Below are positions 41,772 to 50,610 of a stretch of DNA of 64,000 nt, one piece after another. Position 1 is the first letter of the stretch, and each line of letters begins with the position of its first letter. The translations under genes were made by a program, and so were the position numbers. The notes under the pieces were generated by a model. The model was not told the DNA's origin and searched no databases. It was given only the letters and a program-made list of their open reading frames with translations. Source of the DNA: Bacteriovoracia bacterium (GTDB taxonomy: Bacteria; Bdellovibrionota; Bacteriovoracia; Bacteriovoracales; Bacteriovoracaceae); assembly GCA_030431635.1 (NCBI GenBank), contig JAUIIL010000002.1, positions 310,001 through 374,000 of the forward strand, in the 5' to 3' direction.

Positions 41772-43084
41772 GTTTTGCAGTTTATTTATTGAGCGAAAAA
41801 GTAATTGATTTAAAGGCATTATCCAAAGTCATGGGTAAACAGATGAGAACACAAAAAAGTTTACTCGAAGTTTTTATTGACGAACTTGAGATAAGTCACC
41901 AAATAATATGCCAACTCATAAGTAGTTATGAAGATCAAAAAGGAAAAAGTTTTCATGATTTTCTTTGCTCCTCAAACCTCATTAATGCCGAAATTATTCA
42001 AAAAGGTTTTGATATTCAGAGAGAATCACAAAAAAGTATTAGTGAAATTTTAGTGGAAGAAAATATATTAAGTCTTGATGAGGTAGAGAAGTTTCTTTAT
42101 GACTACGTTTCATTGAAACCTAGTCTTAAAAAAGAACAAATACCTTCTGATAATTCAAGTCTTAATGAGGATGAGGCACAAGTATCCTCAGCGGCTCTGG
42201 ACTCTATAAGAGAACAAGTTGAAGCGGGAGTCCTTGATCAAGGCGTGTTAGATGAATTAGAGAATTCAGCTAACGAAAAATCAGAAAAAGTTGAAGAACA
42301 AGAAAATGACACCGAATCACAAATCTCTTTAGCGGCTCTTGACTCTATAAGGGAGCAAGTTGGAGCCGGTGTTCTTGATGCAAGTGTTTTAGACGAGTTA
42401 GAGAGTTCCGCTAATGAAGAACCAGAAAAGATTGAGAAGCAAGAGAACGATAACGAACCTCTAGTCTCTTTAGCGGCCCTTGACTCTATAAGGGAGCAGG
42501 TAGAGGCAGGAGTTCTTGACCCAAGTGTCTTAGAGCAACTCACTCAAGACTTAAAACAAGAAGAAAAAGTTGAAGATAATACCGAACATAGTCCTGAGTT
42601 TGATATTCAAGAAGAAGAGTATTTTATTTCTAAAATTTTTTTAGAAAAAGTAAGGGGAACAGAAATTGATTCTTCTTCGATGGACTTTATTTCTCAAACC
42701 CTTAATGAGGGAGAAATAAAGAAATATTTAGGAATGATCCAACAGTTGATGAACGTAAAGGATATTGTAGAAGCAAAAACAATCTCTAAGGATTTAGCAG
42801 AGTGTTTTCACCTTCAAAGAGGGGGAGCTAAAATTATGAATGCCCTTTTACTTGAAAAATGCTTGGCTTTTTTAGAGAAAGTTTTTGATGGTTATTCAGA
42901 ATTTTCTGAATTAAGTGAGAACAAGAAAGAAGCTCTTGAAAACATTTTAAGGTTTTTGAAAAAATCTCTCGAATTAAAATTAAGTATTGAGAAAAATAAA
43001 TCTGAAGTTCATTTTTTAGATGAGAATGAATCAGAATTACTAACTCTTCAAGATTCCATCGTTTCGATGTTAAAGGTAGGATAA
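41768..43084 (+). CDS. Chemosensory-cluster protein with three 47-residue repeats
   Basis: 438 residues. The N-terminal third has MshEN-like helices (FHDFLCSSNLINAEIIQKGF). Residues 142-260 are three near-identical repeats. Each begins AALDSIREQV and continues with GVLDxxVLDELE, followed by an acidic linker. The C-terminal third is helical and Glu/Lys-rich, perhaps phosphotransfer- or receptor-like. It sits between cheB and cheR with no gap (overlap 4 nt, then a 4-nt gap), so it is likely a fixed part of the system. No known family. Confidence 0.6.
   Translation: MSFAVYLLSEKVIDLKALSKVMGKQMRTQKSLLEVFIDELEISHQIICQLISSYEDQKGKSFHDFLCSSNLINAEIIQKGFDIQRESQKSISEILVEENILSLDEVEKFLYDYVSLKPSLKKEQIPSDNSSLNEDEAQVSSAALDSIREQVEAGVLDQGVLDELENSANEKSEKVEEQENDTESQISLAALDSIREQVGAGVLDASVLDELESSANEEPEKIEKQENDNEPLVSLAALDSIREQVEAGVLDPSVLEQLTQDLKQEEKVEDNTEHSPEFDIQEEEYFISKIFLEKVRGTEIDSSSMDFISQTLNEGEIKKYLGMIQQLMNVKDIVEAKTISKDLAECFHLQRGGAKIMNALLLEKCLAFLEKVFDGYSEFSELSENKKEALENILRFLKKSLELKLSIEKNKSEVHFLDENESELLTLQDSIVSMLKVG
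42191..42545 (+). repeat. In-frame tandem repeats, 141-nt period
   Basis: Three units starting at 42191, 42332 and 42473. The period is exactly 141 nt (47 codons). The third copy is cut short before its acidic linker. Confidence 0.9.
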
Positions 43085-43088
43085 TAAA

Positions 43089-43919
43089 ATGGATAAGACG
43101 CTGATTTACAAGTTTTTCGCAGACTTTATTTATGAAAAAACAGGAATTGTATATCTTGAAAAAGATTACTATCGTCTGGATTCTCGACTGAAAGCTTTAT
43201 GTAATTTTTGTAAAGTATCAACCCCTGAAGATGCTATGAAACTTTTCAAAAATGGGGTGTCTCGTTCTGTTCAAAGTTTCTTCCTCGATTTAGCAACAAA
43301 TAATGAGACATATTTTTTCAGAGATAATAGGCCTTTTGATGCCTTTTCAAAGTTACTCGAGCGTGTTTTGGCTGACAATCCATCAAGGAAAATTAATGTA
43401 TGGTCTTGCGCTTGCAGCACAGGGCAAGAACCTTACAGTTTGGTGATAAAGGCTTTAGAGGTTTCTTCAGTTTTACTTCCTTCAAGATTTCAGATTTTTG
43501 CAAGTGATATTTCTCTTGAGGCACTAGAAAAAGCCAAAAACGGTATTTATCAAAAACTAGAAGTAAGTAGAGGGATGCCAGAAGAGATGTTGAAAAAATA
43601 TTTTCAACAAAAAAATGAAACTCAATGGCAAGTTAAAGATAAGTTAAAGCAATACATTCAATTCGGAGAGTTTAATTTATTTAAAGATGCATTCATAAGC
43701 GATTCATATGATATCATTTTTTGTCGTAATGTTTTGATTTATCAAAATAGTGAAAACAAAAGTGAGATTCTGAGTAATATTTTTCGTTCTCTTAAAAAAG
43801 GAGGAATCCTTTTCCTTGGGAATGGAGAGAGTTTAATTGGTACCGGCCATCAAATGAGGAAAGAGTGCATTGATGGAGCATTTTATTATTTAAATGAAAG
43901 AGATGAAAAGGCTGCCTAA
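43089..43919 (+). CDS. cheR: Chemotaxis protein methyltransferase
   Basis: 276 residues. Methylates MCP glutamates using SAM. Visible features are the N-terminal helical domain, NNETYFFRD, WSCACSTGQEPYS (the SAM-binding motif), FQIFASDISLEAL and IFCRNVLIYQ, followed by GGILFLGNGESL. Stop and the next start share one base, so cheA2 is coupled. Confidence 0.93.
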   Translation: MDKTLIYKFFADFIYEKTGIVYLEKDYYRLDSRLKALCNFCKVSTPEDAMKLFKNGVSRSVQSFFLDLATNNETYFFRDNRPFDAFSKLLERVLADNPSRKINVWSCACSTGQEPYSLVIKALEVSSVLLPSRFQIFASDISLEALEKAKNGIYQKLEVSRGMPEEMLKKYFQQKNETQWQVKDKLKQYIQFGEFNLFKDAFISDSYDIIFCRNVLIYQNSENKSEILSNIFRSLKKGGILFLGNGESLIGTGHQMRKECIDGAFYYLNERDEKAA

Positions 43920-46459
43920 TGGTTTATAAAATCGTTTGTGTTGATGATGAGAACGGAATCCTTGATTTATATAAGGATATCTTATCTGACTTCTCATATG
44001 ATGTTCATACTTTCTCCAATCCAGTAGAGGCCTTTACTTTTATTGAAAAAAATAATGAGGAAATTGTTTTAGTCATTTCAGATTATAAAATGCCTGAAAT
44101 GTCAGGTTTTGAGTTAAGACAAAAAACACTTGATATTGGAATGAAAGCTCCTTTTTGTGTTATTACTGCTTTTTACGAACAAGACCTCGTTAACGAAGCG
44201 ATTTCCTTATCGGTTTGTAAGCTTTTATCAAAGCCTTTTAGCTTTGAAGATGTTGAAGGAATTGTTCGGGATTTCATCGAAGATAGGGAAAAAAGTTTAG
44301 ATGAAGACAGAGAGTTAGTAGAAGGATTTCTTGAGGAAACTCTTCCAATGGTGGAAGAAATTGAAGATCTTATTCTCGAACTTGAAACTGATCCTAAGAA
44401 TCTTGATATCACAAATACGTACTTTAGAATTCTTCATACAATAAAAGGAACAGCAGCTTGTGTTGGACTAAGTAATCTCTCTCATTACGCTCATGAATAC
44501 GAAAACTTTATTTCTCTACTAAAAAAGAAAGAATTAGAAGTTAATAAAAATGTTATTGATGTGCTCTTGAAAGGATTGGATGGTCTAAAACAGTATGTCC
44601 AGTATATTGTCTCTCACTACGAGGATGAGAAGATTGATAAGGAGTCTTTGGCCCATTACCTAGAATATTCCTTAGCGAATTTAAGAGAAGACAATAAAGA
44701 AGATAGTGAGAAAAAAGATACTGCTGCTTCAAAAAAGGCAGGAAGCTCGCCCAGTCGTGAAGGTGGAGAGAAAACAAGTATTTCTATTAGTCTTCTTGAT
44801 AGTTTTATGGAACTAAGTGGAGAAGTTACAGTTATTAGAAACTCTATGATGAAAAAATTTAAAGATATAGAGTCTCTTTTACCTGGTCACCCTGTTGTTG
44901 ATCAGATGAGTGATTTTTTATACAGCTTTCATAAAGTAACAAGTCAAATGCAGGCGCAAATTAACTTTATGAGAAAGGTTACCCTGGGTTCTGTGACGAA
45001 ACCCTATAAGAGAATTATTCGGGATATTGCAAAATCAAATTCAAAAGAAGTTGATTTCAATGTTGTTGGTGAAGACATTCTCATTGATACCCAGATGGCA
45101 AAAACATTATCAAATTGTTTGATCCATCTTGTTCGAAATAGTATTGACCATGGTATCGAACCTGTAAGTGAGAGATTGGAAAAAGGAAAAGAAAGAGAAG
45201 GGAAAGTTAGTCTTGAGGCCTATGATAGAGGGGAGTTTATAGAGGTAAAGATAACTGATAATGGTCGAGGACTAAATTCACAAATATTAAAAGATAAGGC
45301 TCTTGAAAAAGGAATGTATTCGCAATCAGACCTTGAAAATATGAGTGAAAAAAGAATCTTTGATATGATTTTTGAATCAGGGTTTAGCACAGCGAAAGAA
45401 ATAACAGACATATCTGGTCGTGGGGTAGGGATGGATATGGTTAAAAGTAGCATTACTCAAAAGGGTGGTAAAATCCTTATTGATTCGAAAGTTAATGAGG
45501 GGAGTAGTTTTACGCTCCAACTCCCATATCCTAAATCAGTTTTGATTGTAAATAGCTTGTTAGTCGCAATTAGAGATTATAAGTTTGTGATTCCAACAGA
45601 AGAAATTTCTGATGTGAACAAAATTAATCTTAACTCTTCATTATTAAAAAAAATGGGTGATGATTATTATTTTCAAAGAGAGTCAGGTTTATGTCGCCTT
45701 ATTCAACTGGAAGAAATTTTAGGGTTAAAAGAAGTAAAACAATTTAAAGAAAATTTAAACGTTGTTTTTCTTAATAATGGTAATAAAGAATATGGTTTAA
45801 TTGTTGATGAAATCATTGACCTCGAAGAAGTTGTGAAAAGAAAGTTATGGTCTTCAATTAATCAGAATATTTCTTATTTCTGTGGAGCTTGTGTTTTGGG
45901 CTCAGGTGAAGTTGTTTTGATGCTAGATAACGAAGGAATCGCTCAGAATAGAGGTCTTAAAATTGAAGAAACGATGGAAGAAAATCAAGAGTTTAAAAAA
46001 GAAGACCAGAAAGAAATCTTTGAGTACCTCCTTTTCTCTCTTGATTCAAACGAGCACTTCGCAGTTGAACTAAAGTATGTTGACCGAATGGAAATGATTT
46101 CTTCTAAGTTAATAGAATATAGCACTGGTAATTATCTTGTTAAATATAGAGGACGTCCAATGCCTTTGATCTTACCTGATACACTGTTACATCTTAGTGA
46201 AGATTCTTTTAACCCTGATAAAATTGATAAAATTAATCTGGTTGTTGTTAGTTGTGAGCAACGATTATATGGCTTTGTGGTTAAAGAAGTCTTTGAGATT
46301 TGTCAGGTAGAAAATAATTTAAACTCTGATAACATTGACAGAAAAGGGATTAAAGGAACTTTTTACTATAAGGAAAAAACTAAAACAGCAATTAATGTCG
46401 AAGAAATTTTAGCCGAATATAGTTTTACAAATAAAAGAGTAGATAAATCAGCGGCATAA
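43919..46459 (+). CDS. Hybrid CheA-type kinase with N-terminal receiver
   Basis: 846 residues. Order: receiver (Asp55 in ISDYKMPEMSG), Hpt (His about 172 in LHTIKGTAA), dimerisation helices, HATPase (HLVRNSIDHGIE, DNGRGLNSQ, FESGFSTAKEI, GRGVGMDMV), CheW domain (about 540-680), and a second CheW-like domain (about 705-830) as in the first CheA. A receiver in front of Hpt is the reverse of the first CheA. The two together give one cluster two distinct kinase outputs. Motifs are intact. Confidence 0.92.
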   Translation: MVYKIVCVDDENGILDLYKDILSDFSYDVHTFSNPVEAFTFIEKNNEEIVLVISDYKMPEMSGFELRQKTLDIGMKAPFCVITAFYEQDLVNEAISLSVCKLLSKPFSFEDVEGIVRDFIEDREKSLDEDRELVEGFLEETLPMVEEIEDLILELETDPKNLDITNTYFRILHTIKGTAACVGLSNLSHYAHEYENFISLLKKKELEVNKNVIDVLLKGLDGLKQYVQYIVSHYEDEKIDKESLAHYLEYSLANLREDNKEDSEKKDTAASKKAGSSPSREGGEKTSISISLLDSFMELSGEVTVIRNSMMKKFKDIESLLPGHPVVDQMSDFLYSFHKVTSQMQAQINFMRKVTLGSVTKPYKRIIRDIAKSNSKEVDFNVVGEDILIDTQMAKTLSNCLIHLVRNSIDHGIEPVSERLEKGKEREGKVSLEAYDRGEFIEVKITDNGRGLNSQILKDKALEKGMYSQSDLENMSEKRIFDMIFESGFSTAKEITDISGRGVGMDMVKSSITQKGGKILIDSKVNEGSSFTLQLPYPKSVLIVNSLLVAIRDYKFVIPTEEISDVNKINLNSSLLKKMGDDYYFQRESGLCRLIQLEEILGLKEVKQFKENLNVVFLNNGNKEYGLIVDEIIDLEEVVKRKLWSSINQNISYFCGACVLGSGEVVLMLDNEGIAQNRGLKIEETMEENQEFKKEDQKEIFEYLLFSLDSNEHFAVELKYVDRMEMISSKLIEYSTGNYLVKYRGRPMPLILPDTLLHLSEDSFNPDKIDKINLVVVSCEQRLYGFVVKEVFEICQVENNLNSDNIDRKGIKGTFYYKEKTKTAINVEEILAEYSFTNKRVDKSAA

Positions 46460-46510
46460 AATAGTTTTAATAAAATATTTAACCAGAAATTTTAGGAGAT
46501 GGAGTCAAAG

Positions 46511-48052
46511 ATGCAAGAAGCCAAAAAAACAGAAACCTTTAACGAGTTTGAAGCAATGATTAACGGAATTAAGCAATGTTATGCTTATATCGAGTTTAAA
46601 CCAACTGGAGAAATTCTTGATGCTAATGATGCTTTTTTAGGAGCTCTTGGTTATCAACTTTCTGAAGTGAAGGGAAAGCATCACCGTCTTTTTGTTGATG
46701 AAGAGTACGCTAATTCTATTGCTTATAAAAGGTTTTGGGATGAGTTAAAAGATGGTCTTCCTCAAACAAGAGATTTTGCAAGGGTGACAAAAAAGGGAGA
46801 TGTTATTTGGATTAATGCTTCCTATATCCCAGTTAAGGATAAAACTGGTAATGTTTATAAAGTTTTTAAACTTGCTCAAGACATTACGGCAATGAAATTT
46901 AATGCTCTTTTAAAGCAGTGTGTAGATTTGGTTCCAGTTAATACAATGTATGCTGATAAAGATGGAACTCTTAGATATATGAATCAAAACTCAATTAAAA
47001 CTCTAAAATCTCTTGAGCATCTTCTACCTGATAAAGTAGATAACTTAGTGGGGCAAAGCATCGATATTTTTCACAAGGTCCCTTCCCATCAGAGAAAAAT
47101 TATCTCCGACCCAAGAAATCTTCCGCATCAAGCAGTCATTCAACTTGGCGATGATAAATTAGATCTTCTTGTTTCTCCTGTTTATGATGAAAATGGAGAC
47201 TACATCGGACCAGTTGTTACTTGGGAAGTTGTAACAACAAAATTGCAGCTTATTGATTCATTAACTCAAACAGCACAAGAATTAGGAGCTTCTGCGGAAG
47301 AGCTTATTCAAGTTTCTTCGACAATGTCAGCAAACGCGGAAGAAACATCTGCGCAGGCAAACACGGCGAGCACTGCTTCAGAAGAAATTACAGCAGGTAT
47401 TTCAACTGTGGCCTCAAGTATGGAAGAGATGACAGCTTCTATTAAAGAGATCACAAAGCAAACGAATGATTCTTCGGATAAGAGTAATCATGCGAAGTCT
47501 TTAGCTGAAGAAGCAGATAGAATTATTTCTGCATTAGGTGAGAGCTCTCAAGATATTGGAAACGTTATTAAGGTTATTACTTCTATTGCTCAACAGACAA
47601 ACCTTCTTGCTCTTAACGCAACAATTGAGGCAGCCAGAGCTGGAGAAGCAGGGAAAGGGTTCGCTGTTGTTGCGAATGAAGTTAAAGAGCTTGCTAAGCA
47701 AACAGCGTCAGCGACTGAAGATATCTCGAGAAAAATCGAGGCCATTCAGGAAGATTCTAAGTCTGCTGTTAACTCCATTGGAACTATCACAACGTCAATT
47801 GGAGAGCTTAATACAATCGCAAATAACATTGCCGCTTCAGTTGAAGAGCAGGCAGCTACAACGACAGAAGTTTCTAGAATTACACAAGAGTCTTCTGAGG
47901 GAGTGAAGCAAATCTCTGAAAATATTTCTCAGGTTTCTGAGGCTTCGGTTGAGACTGGTAAAGGAGCCATTCATACCCAAGAAGCGGCTCAAGCTTTAAA
48001 TGGTATTGCGAAAAAGTTAAGTGAACTTGTAGAGAGCGTAAGAAAGTCCTAA
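46511..48052 (+). CDS. Cytoplasmic methyl-accepting chemotaxis protein with PAS domains
   Basis: 513 residues from the ATG at 46511; the ATG at 46499 lies within its TAGGAG/GGAG ribosome site. Two PAS-like domains (about 20-130, with [20 protein letters not shown]; and about 140-240), then an MCP signalling coiled coil with the hairpin tip [20 protein letters not shown] (about 355-375). No TM segment or HAMP domain, so it senses a cytosolic signal. There is no NWETF-type CheR/CheB docking tail. A terminator follows. Confidence 0.9.
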   Translation: MQEAKKTETFNEFEAMINGIKQCYAYIEFKPTGEILDANDAFLGALGYQLSEVKGKHHRLFVDEEYANSIAYKRFWDELKDGLPQTRDFARVTKKGDVIWINASYIPVKDKTGNVYKVFKLAQDITAMKFNALLKQCVDLVPVNTMYADKDGTLRYMNQNSIKTLKSLEHLLPDKVDNLVGQSIDIFHKVPSHQRKIISDPRNLPHQAVIQLGDDKLDLLVSPVYDENGDYIGPVVTWEVVTTKLQLIDSLTQTAQELGASAEELIQVSSTMSANAEETSAQANTASTASEEITAGISTVASSMEEMTASIKEITKQTNDSSDKSNHAKSLAEEADRIISALGESSQDIGNVIKVITSIAQQTNLLALNATIEAARAGEAGKGFAVVANEVKELAKQTASATEDISRKIEAIQEDSKSAVNSIGTITTSIGELNTIANNIAASVEEQAATTTEVSRITQESSEGVKQISENISQVSEASVETGKGAIHTQEAAQALNGIAKKLSELVESVRKS

Positions 48053-48080
48053 TAAAGAAATAAAAATTTTACTAAAAAGG

Positions 48081-48110
48081 AAAAGGAGGGAAATTTCCCT
48101 CCTTTTTTTT
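48081..48110. terminator. Bidirectional terminator between MCP and Hpt-like gene
   Basis: A perfect inverted repeat AAAAGGAGGGAAATTTCCCTCCTTTT spans 48081-48106 and runs into further T residues. It ends the MCP gene and, with A residues on the other side, the convergent gene too. Confidence 0.9.
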
Positions 48111-48603
48111 ACAGACCTAGATTCTTTAGAAGAGCTTCAATTGATTTTTGATCGTGTTCACTTACTTCTTCTGTTGCCACTGATGTTCTTGTAATATCAT
48201 TAAATTTTTCACTGACAACTACTGCTCTTTTTGTAATTCTCTCAAGACCGAGTGACTTTAAAGCAATGAGTTCTCTTTTTTCTATTTTATGAATATATTT
48301 TTTAGAGACCTCGACGAGATCAAAGAGAATTGCTGTAATAACCTCTCCTGCTTCAGGATTACTTACCTGGCTTGCCTTGTAGCCTAAAGTTTTACCAAGC
48401 TCAGTCAGAGCACCAAATTCATCAAGTTGTAAGGTTCTAGCTGCTCCCATAATTCTATCTATTTTTTGGCCAAAAGATTCAAATAGTTTTGAAGAAGGAG
48501 CATCTTCAAGTTCGTCGAGAATCGTCTCTAACTCATCAATGATATCGAGGGATTCCTCACAAAAACCATCAATTACTTCCTGCATATCTGGATCTTCAAG
48601 CAT
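48109..48603 (-). CDS. Hpt-like protein lacking the phospho-histidine
   Basis: 164 residues, helical. FGQKIDRIMGAARTLQL fits the Hpt motif VHTIKGSARxLG, but the His is replaced by Asp and the KGS by MGA, so phosphotransfer is unlikely. Placed convergent to the MCP and divergent from an HD-GYP gene, with AAAGGAG before the ATG. It may act as a decoy or adaptor for CheA/receiver surfaces. Confidence 0.55.
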   Translation of the reverse strand: MLEDPDMQEVIDGFCEESLDIIDELETILDELEDAPSSKLFESFGQKIDRIMGAARTLQLDEFGALTELGKTLGYKASQVSNPEAGEVITAILFDLVEVSKKYIHKIEKRELIALKSLGLERITKRAVVVSEKFNDITRTSVATEEVSEHDQKSIEALLKNLGL

Positions 48604-48641
48604 TTAATACTCCTTTTTCTTGATAGAAATATTATAATAGA

Positions 48642-49592
48642 ATGACTAAAGAGAATACTATGGAGAATTTTGTTACTATCAGAACAAAGACACTAAAGCC
48701 TGAAATTCGGTTGGGCTTTAACGTCTATATTAAAGTTGGAAAGAGAAATCTCCTCTATACAAGAGCTGAGGATGACTTTGATGAGGAGAGGTTAAAAAGT
48801 CTAAACGAAAAGAAAGTAAAAAAACTTTATATACCTTCAAATGATGAAGAGAATTATCAAGACTATCTACAACGGTGTCTTGACTGGGCCCTATCTCGAA
48901 CTGATGATTCGGGAGCTGAAGTTATTACTGGTGCTTGCGCATCAAGTATAGAAAACTTTTATGATGATCCAACGAGTCAAGCTTCTTATAAAGCCGCAGA
49001 GGGGGCAGCGAAAGGAATTATTAAAGCTTTATCAAAAAAAGAGGGGATTCTTAAAGAAATCTTTGATGGAGGTGGAGAGGAAGAAGTTCATATCAAGTAT
49101 GCTATAAATGTATCGACTCTTTGTGTGAAACTGGGAGAGACGATTTCGCTTTCCCAATCAGAGATTGAAGTTTTAAGCTTAGCAGGTCTTCTTCATGATA
49201 TAGGGAGAATTAAAATGCCTATAGAAACGCACCATTTATTTGAAACTGATTATGAGAAATTTACTAATGAAGATTGGAAATCTTATAAGGATCATCCTCG
49301 TTTAGGAGCTGAAATGATGCAGGATAAAGAGTATGCCTCTAGAGATCTTATTCAACTCATTTTACTTCATGAAGAAAAACTCTCAGGAGAAGGGTTTCCA
49401 AACAAAACACGAGATCTTGACAGTAAAGCACAGGTTCTTTCCCTAGTATGTGCTTTTTACCGAGAGGTTTTTTTTCTCAAAAAAGAGCCAGGTGAAGTTA
49501 TCAAAGATTTCATGATGAACCAGATTGGTAATTACGAACTAGAGTTAATGAAAACGTTTAAAAAAGTTTTAAAACAAGTTCAGTTAACTTAA
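48642..49592 (+). CDS. HD-GYP-type phosphodiesterase candidate
   Basis: 316 residues. Residues about 1-90 match a DUF3391-like N-domain; then an HD-GYP region with LLHDIGRIKMP (HD), YKDHPRLGAEMM and LLHEEKLSGEGFPNKTR. The second signature has LHE where HHE is usual, so one metal ligand may be missing, and GFP for GYP. If active it would cleave c-di-GMP. Divergent from the Hpt-like gene, convergent with the CheX-like gene. Confidence 0.7.
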   Translation: MTKENTMENFVTIRTKTLKPEIRLGFNVYIKVGKRNLLYTRAEDDFDEERLKSLNEKKVKKLYIPSNDEENYQDYLQRCLDWALSRTDDSGAEVITGACASSIENFYDDPTSQASYKAAEGAAKGIIKALSKKEGILKEIFDGGGEEEVHIKYAINVSTLCVKLGETISLSQSEIEVLSLAGLLHDIGRIKMPIETHHLFETDYEKFTNEDWKSYKDHPRLGAEMMQDKEYASRDLIQLILLHEEKLSGEGFPNKTRDLDSKAQVLSLVCAFYREVFFLKKEPGEVIKDFMMNQIGNYELELMKTFKKVLKQVQLT

Positions 49593-49599
49593 AATTTAA

Positions 49600-50106
49600 T
49601 TAACCATCCTGATAGCAAAGCTCAATAAAAAATTCTCCATGACTACTATTCATTGGAATCATGATGACAATGGTATTAGAAGGGTAATTCACCTTGTGAT
49701 CTTTCCCACTTACAGTTGAGGGAGTAGACATATCCAGGAAATAGCCATCAGGGTTAAGATTCTTTTTGGCATTCCCTGTTATAATATTGGTTAATTCAGC
49801 ACCCACATCAATAATATCATCAGTTATTTCTGAATGCTCTTCCATCAACATAGCACTTGCTACTTTACAATACGTTGACTCAGGAAAAGACATGACAAAC
49901 ATTCCTTTAAAAGTCGTTTCTTGTCCATCTTTTATAAGCTTCCCTGACAATCCCATGATGGCCGATATATCACCTTTAGCGATAGGGTTTGACTTTAATT
50001 GTGGCTTACCATGCTCAAGCTCAGAAAAAACCATCGTTTTAAAGACGTTCTTGGCTCCATCAATAAAAGGTTTAGAGAAATTAATAAATTTTTCATGTGT
50101 TGACAT
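49600..50106 (-). CDS. CheX-like chemotaxis phosphatase-type protein
   Basis: 168 residues. Helix DIIDVGAELTNIITGNAKKNL contains the ExxN catalytic pair of CheC/CheX phosphatases, and the protein has the alternating beta strands of that fold. CheX dephosphorylates CheY-P. It lies 6 nt downstream of cheY on the minus strand, the natural substrate. Confidence good on family, less on activity. Confidence 0.75.
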   Translation of the reverse strand: MSTHEKFINFSKPFIDGAKNVFKTMVFSELEHGKPQLKSNPIAKGDISAIMGLSGKLIKDGQETTFKGMFVMSFPESTYCKVASAMLMEEHSEITDDIIDVGAELTNIITGNAKKNLNPDGYFLDMSTPSTVSGKDHKVNYPSNTIVIMIPMNSSHGEFFIELCYQDG

Positions 50107-50112
50107 CTTGGC

Positions 50113-50508
50113 CTACTTAAAAATCTTATCGATTTTATCTTGCAGTTGAACTGCAGAGAAAGGTTTAACAATGAAGTTACTGACTCCAGCCTTAACAGCA
50201 ATGATAACATTTTGTTGTTCTGCTTCAGCTGTTACCATCAAAAAAGGCATTTTTTTATATGCATCAGTTGAGCGGATTTTTTTCAAAAGGTCGATACCTG
50301 TCATACCAGGCATATTCCAATCAGATATAATGAGATCATAGGGTTTTCCAGACTCATGAGCGTTTTGTATCATCTCCCAACCAGGAATACCGTCATCAGC
50401 TTCTTCTAGATTTTTGTGTCCCATTTTTAAAAGCATATTCTTGATTATTTTTCTCATAGTTTGCATATCATCTATGATAATAATCTTGGCGTCTTGTTTT
50501 AGAGGCAT
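50113..50508 (-). CDS. cheY: Chemotaxis response regulator CheY
   Basis: 131 residues, a single receiver domain with the CheY motifs: Asp13/Asp14, phospho-acceptor Asp63 (SDWNMPGM), Thr in VTAEA and Lys in VKPFSA. CheY-P binds the flagellar switch or other outputs. An AAGGA site precedes the ATG. Paired with the CheX-like phosphatase. Confidence 0.93.
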   Translation of the reverse strand: MPLKQDAKIIIIDDMQTMRKIIKNMLLKMGHKNLEEADDGIPGWEMIQNAHESGKPYDLIISDWNMPGMTGIDLLKKIRSTDAYKKMPFLMVTAEAEQQNVIIAVKAGVSNFIVKPFSAVQLQDKIDKIFK

Positions 50509-50610
50509 ATTTGTTCCTTTTAAGTTTTACTTCTGATAGTTTATTATAATTAGAGGAATCAGAGCAAGTTGAAATTATTTCTTACTCAAAAACGAGGAAA
50601 ATAAGTTTTT

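Noticed and set aside
42238-42543. 101-residue minus-strand reading frame with repeats
   Set aside because: It is antisense to the 47-residue repeats; its own repeats are only a reflection of them.
42191-42545. CRISPR-like array
   Set aside because: The repeats are 141 nt, in frame and coding, without the short identical repeats and unique spacers of a CRISPR. No cas genes are present.
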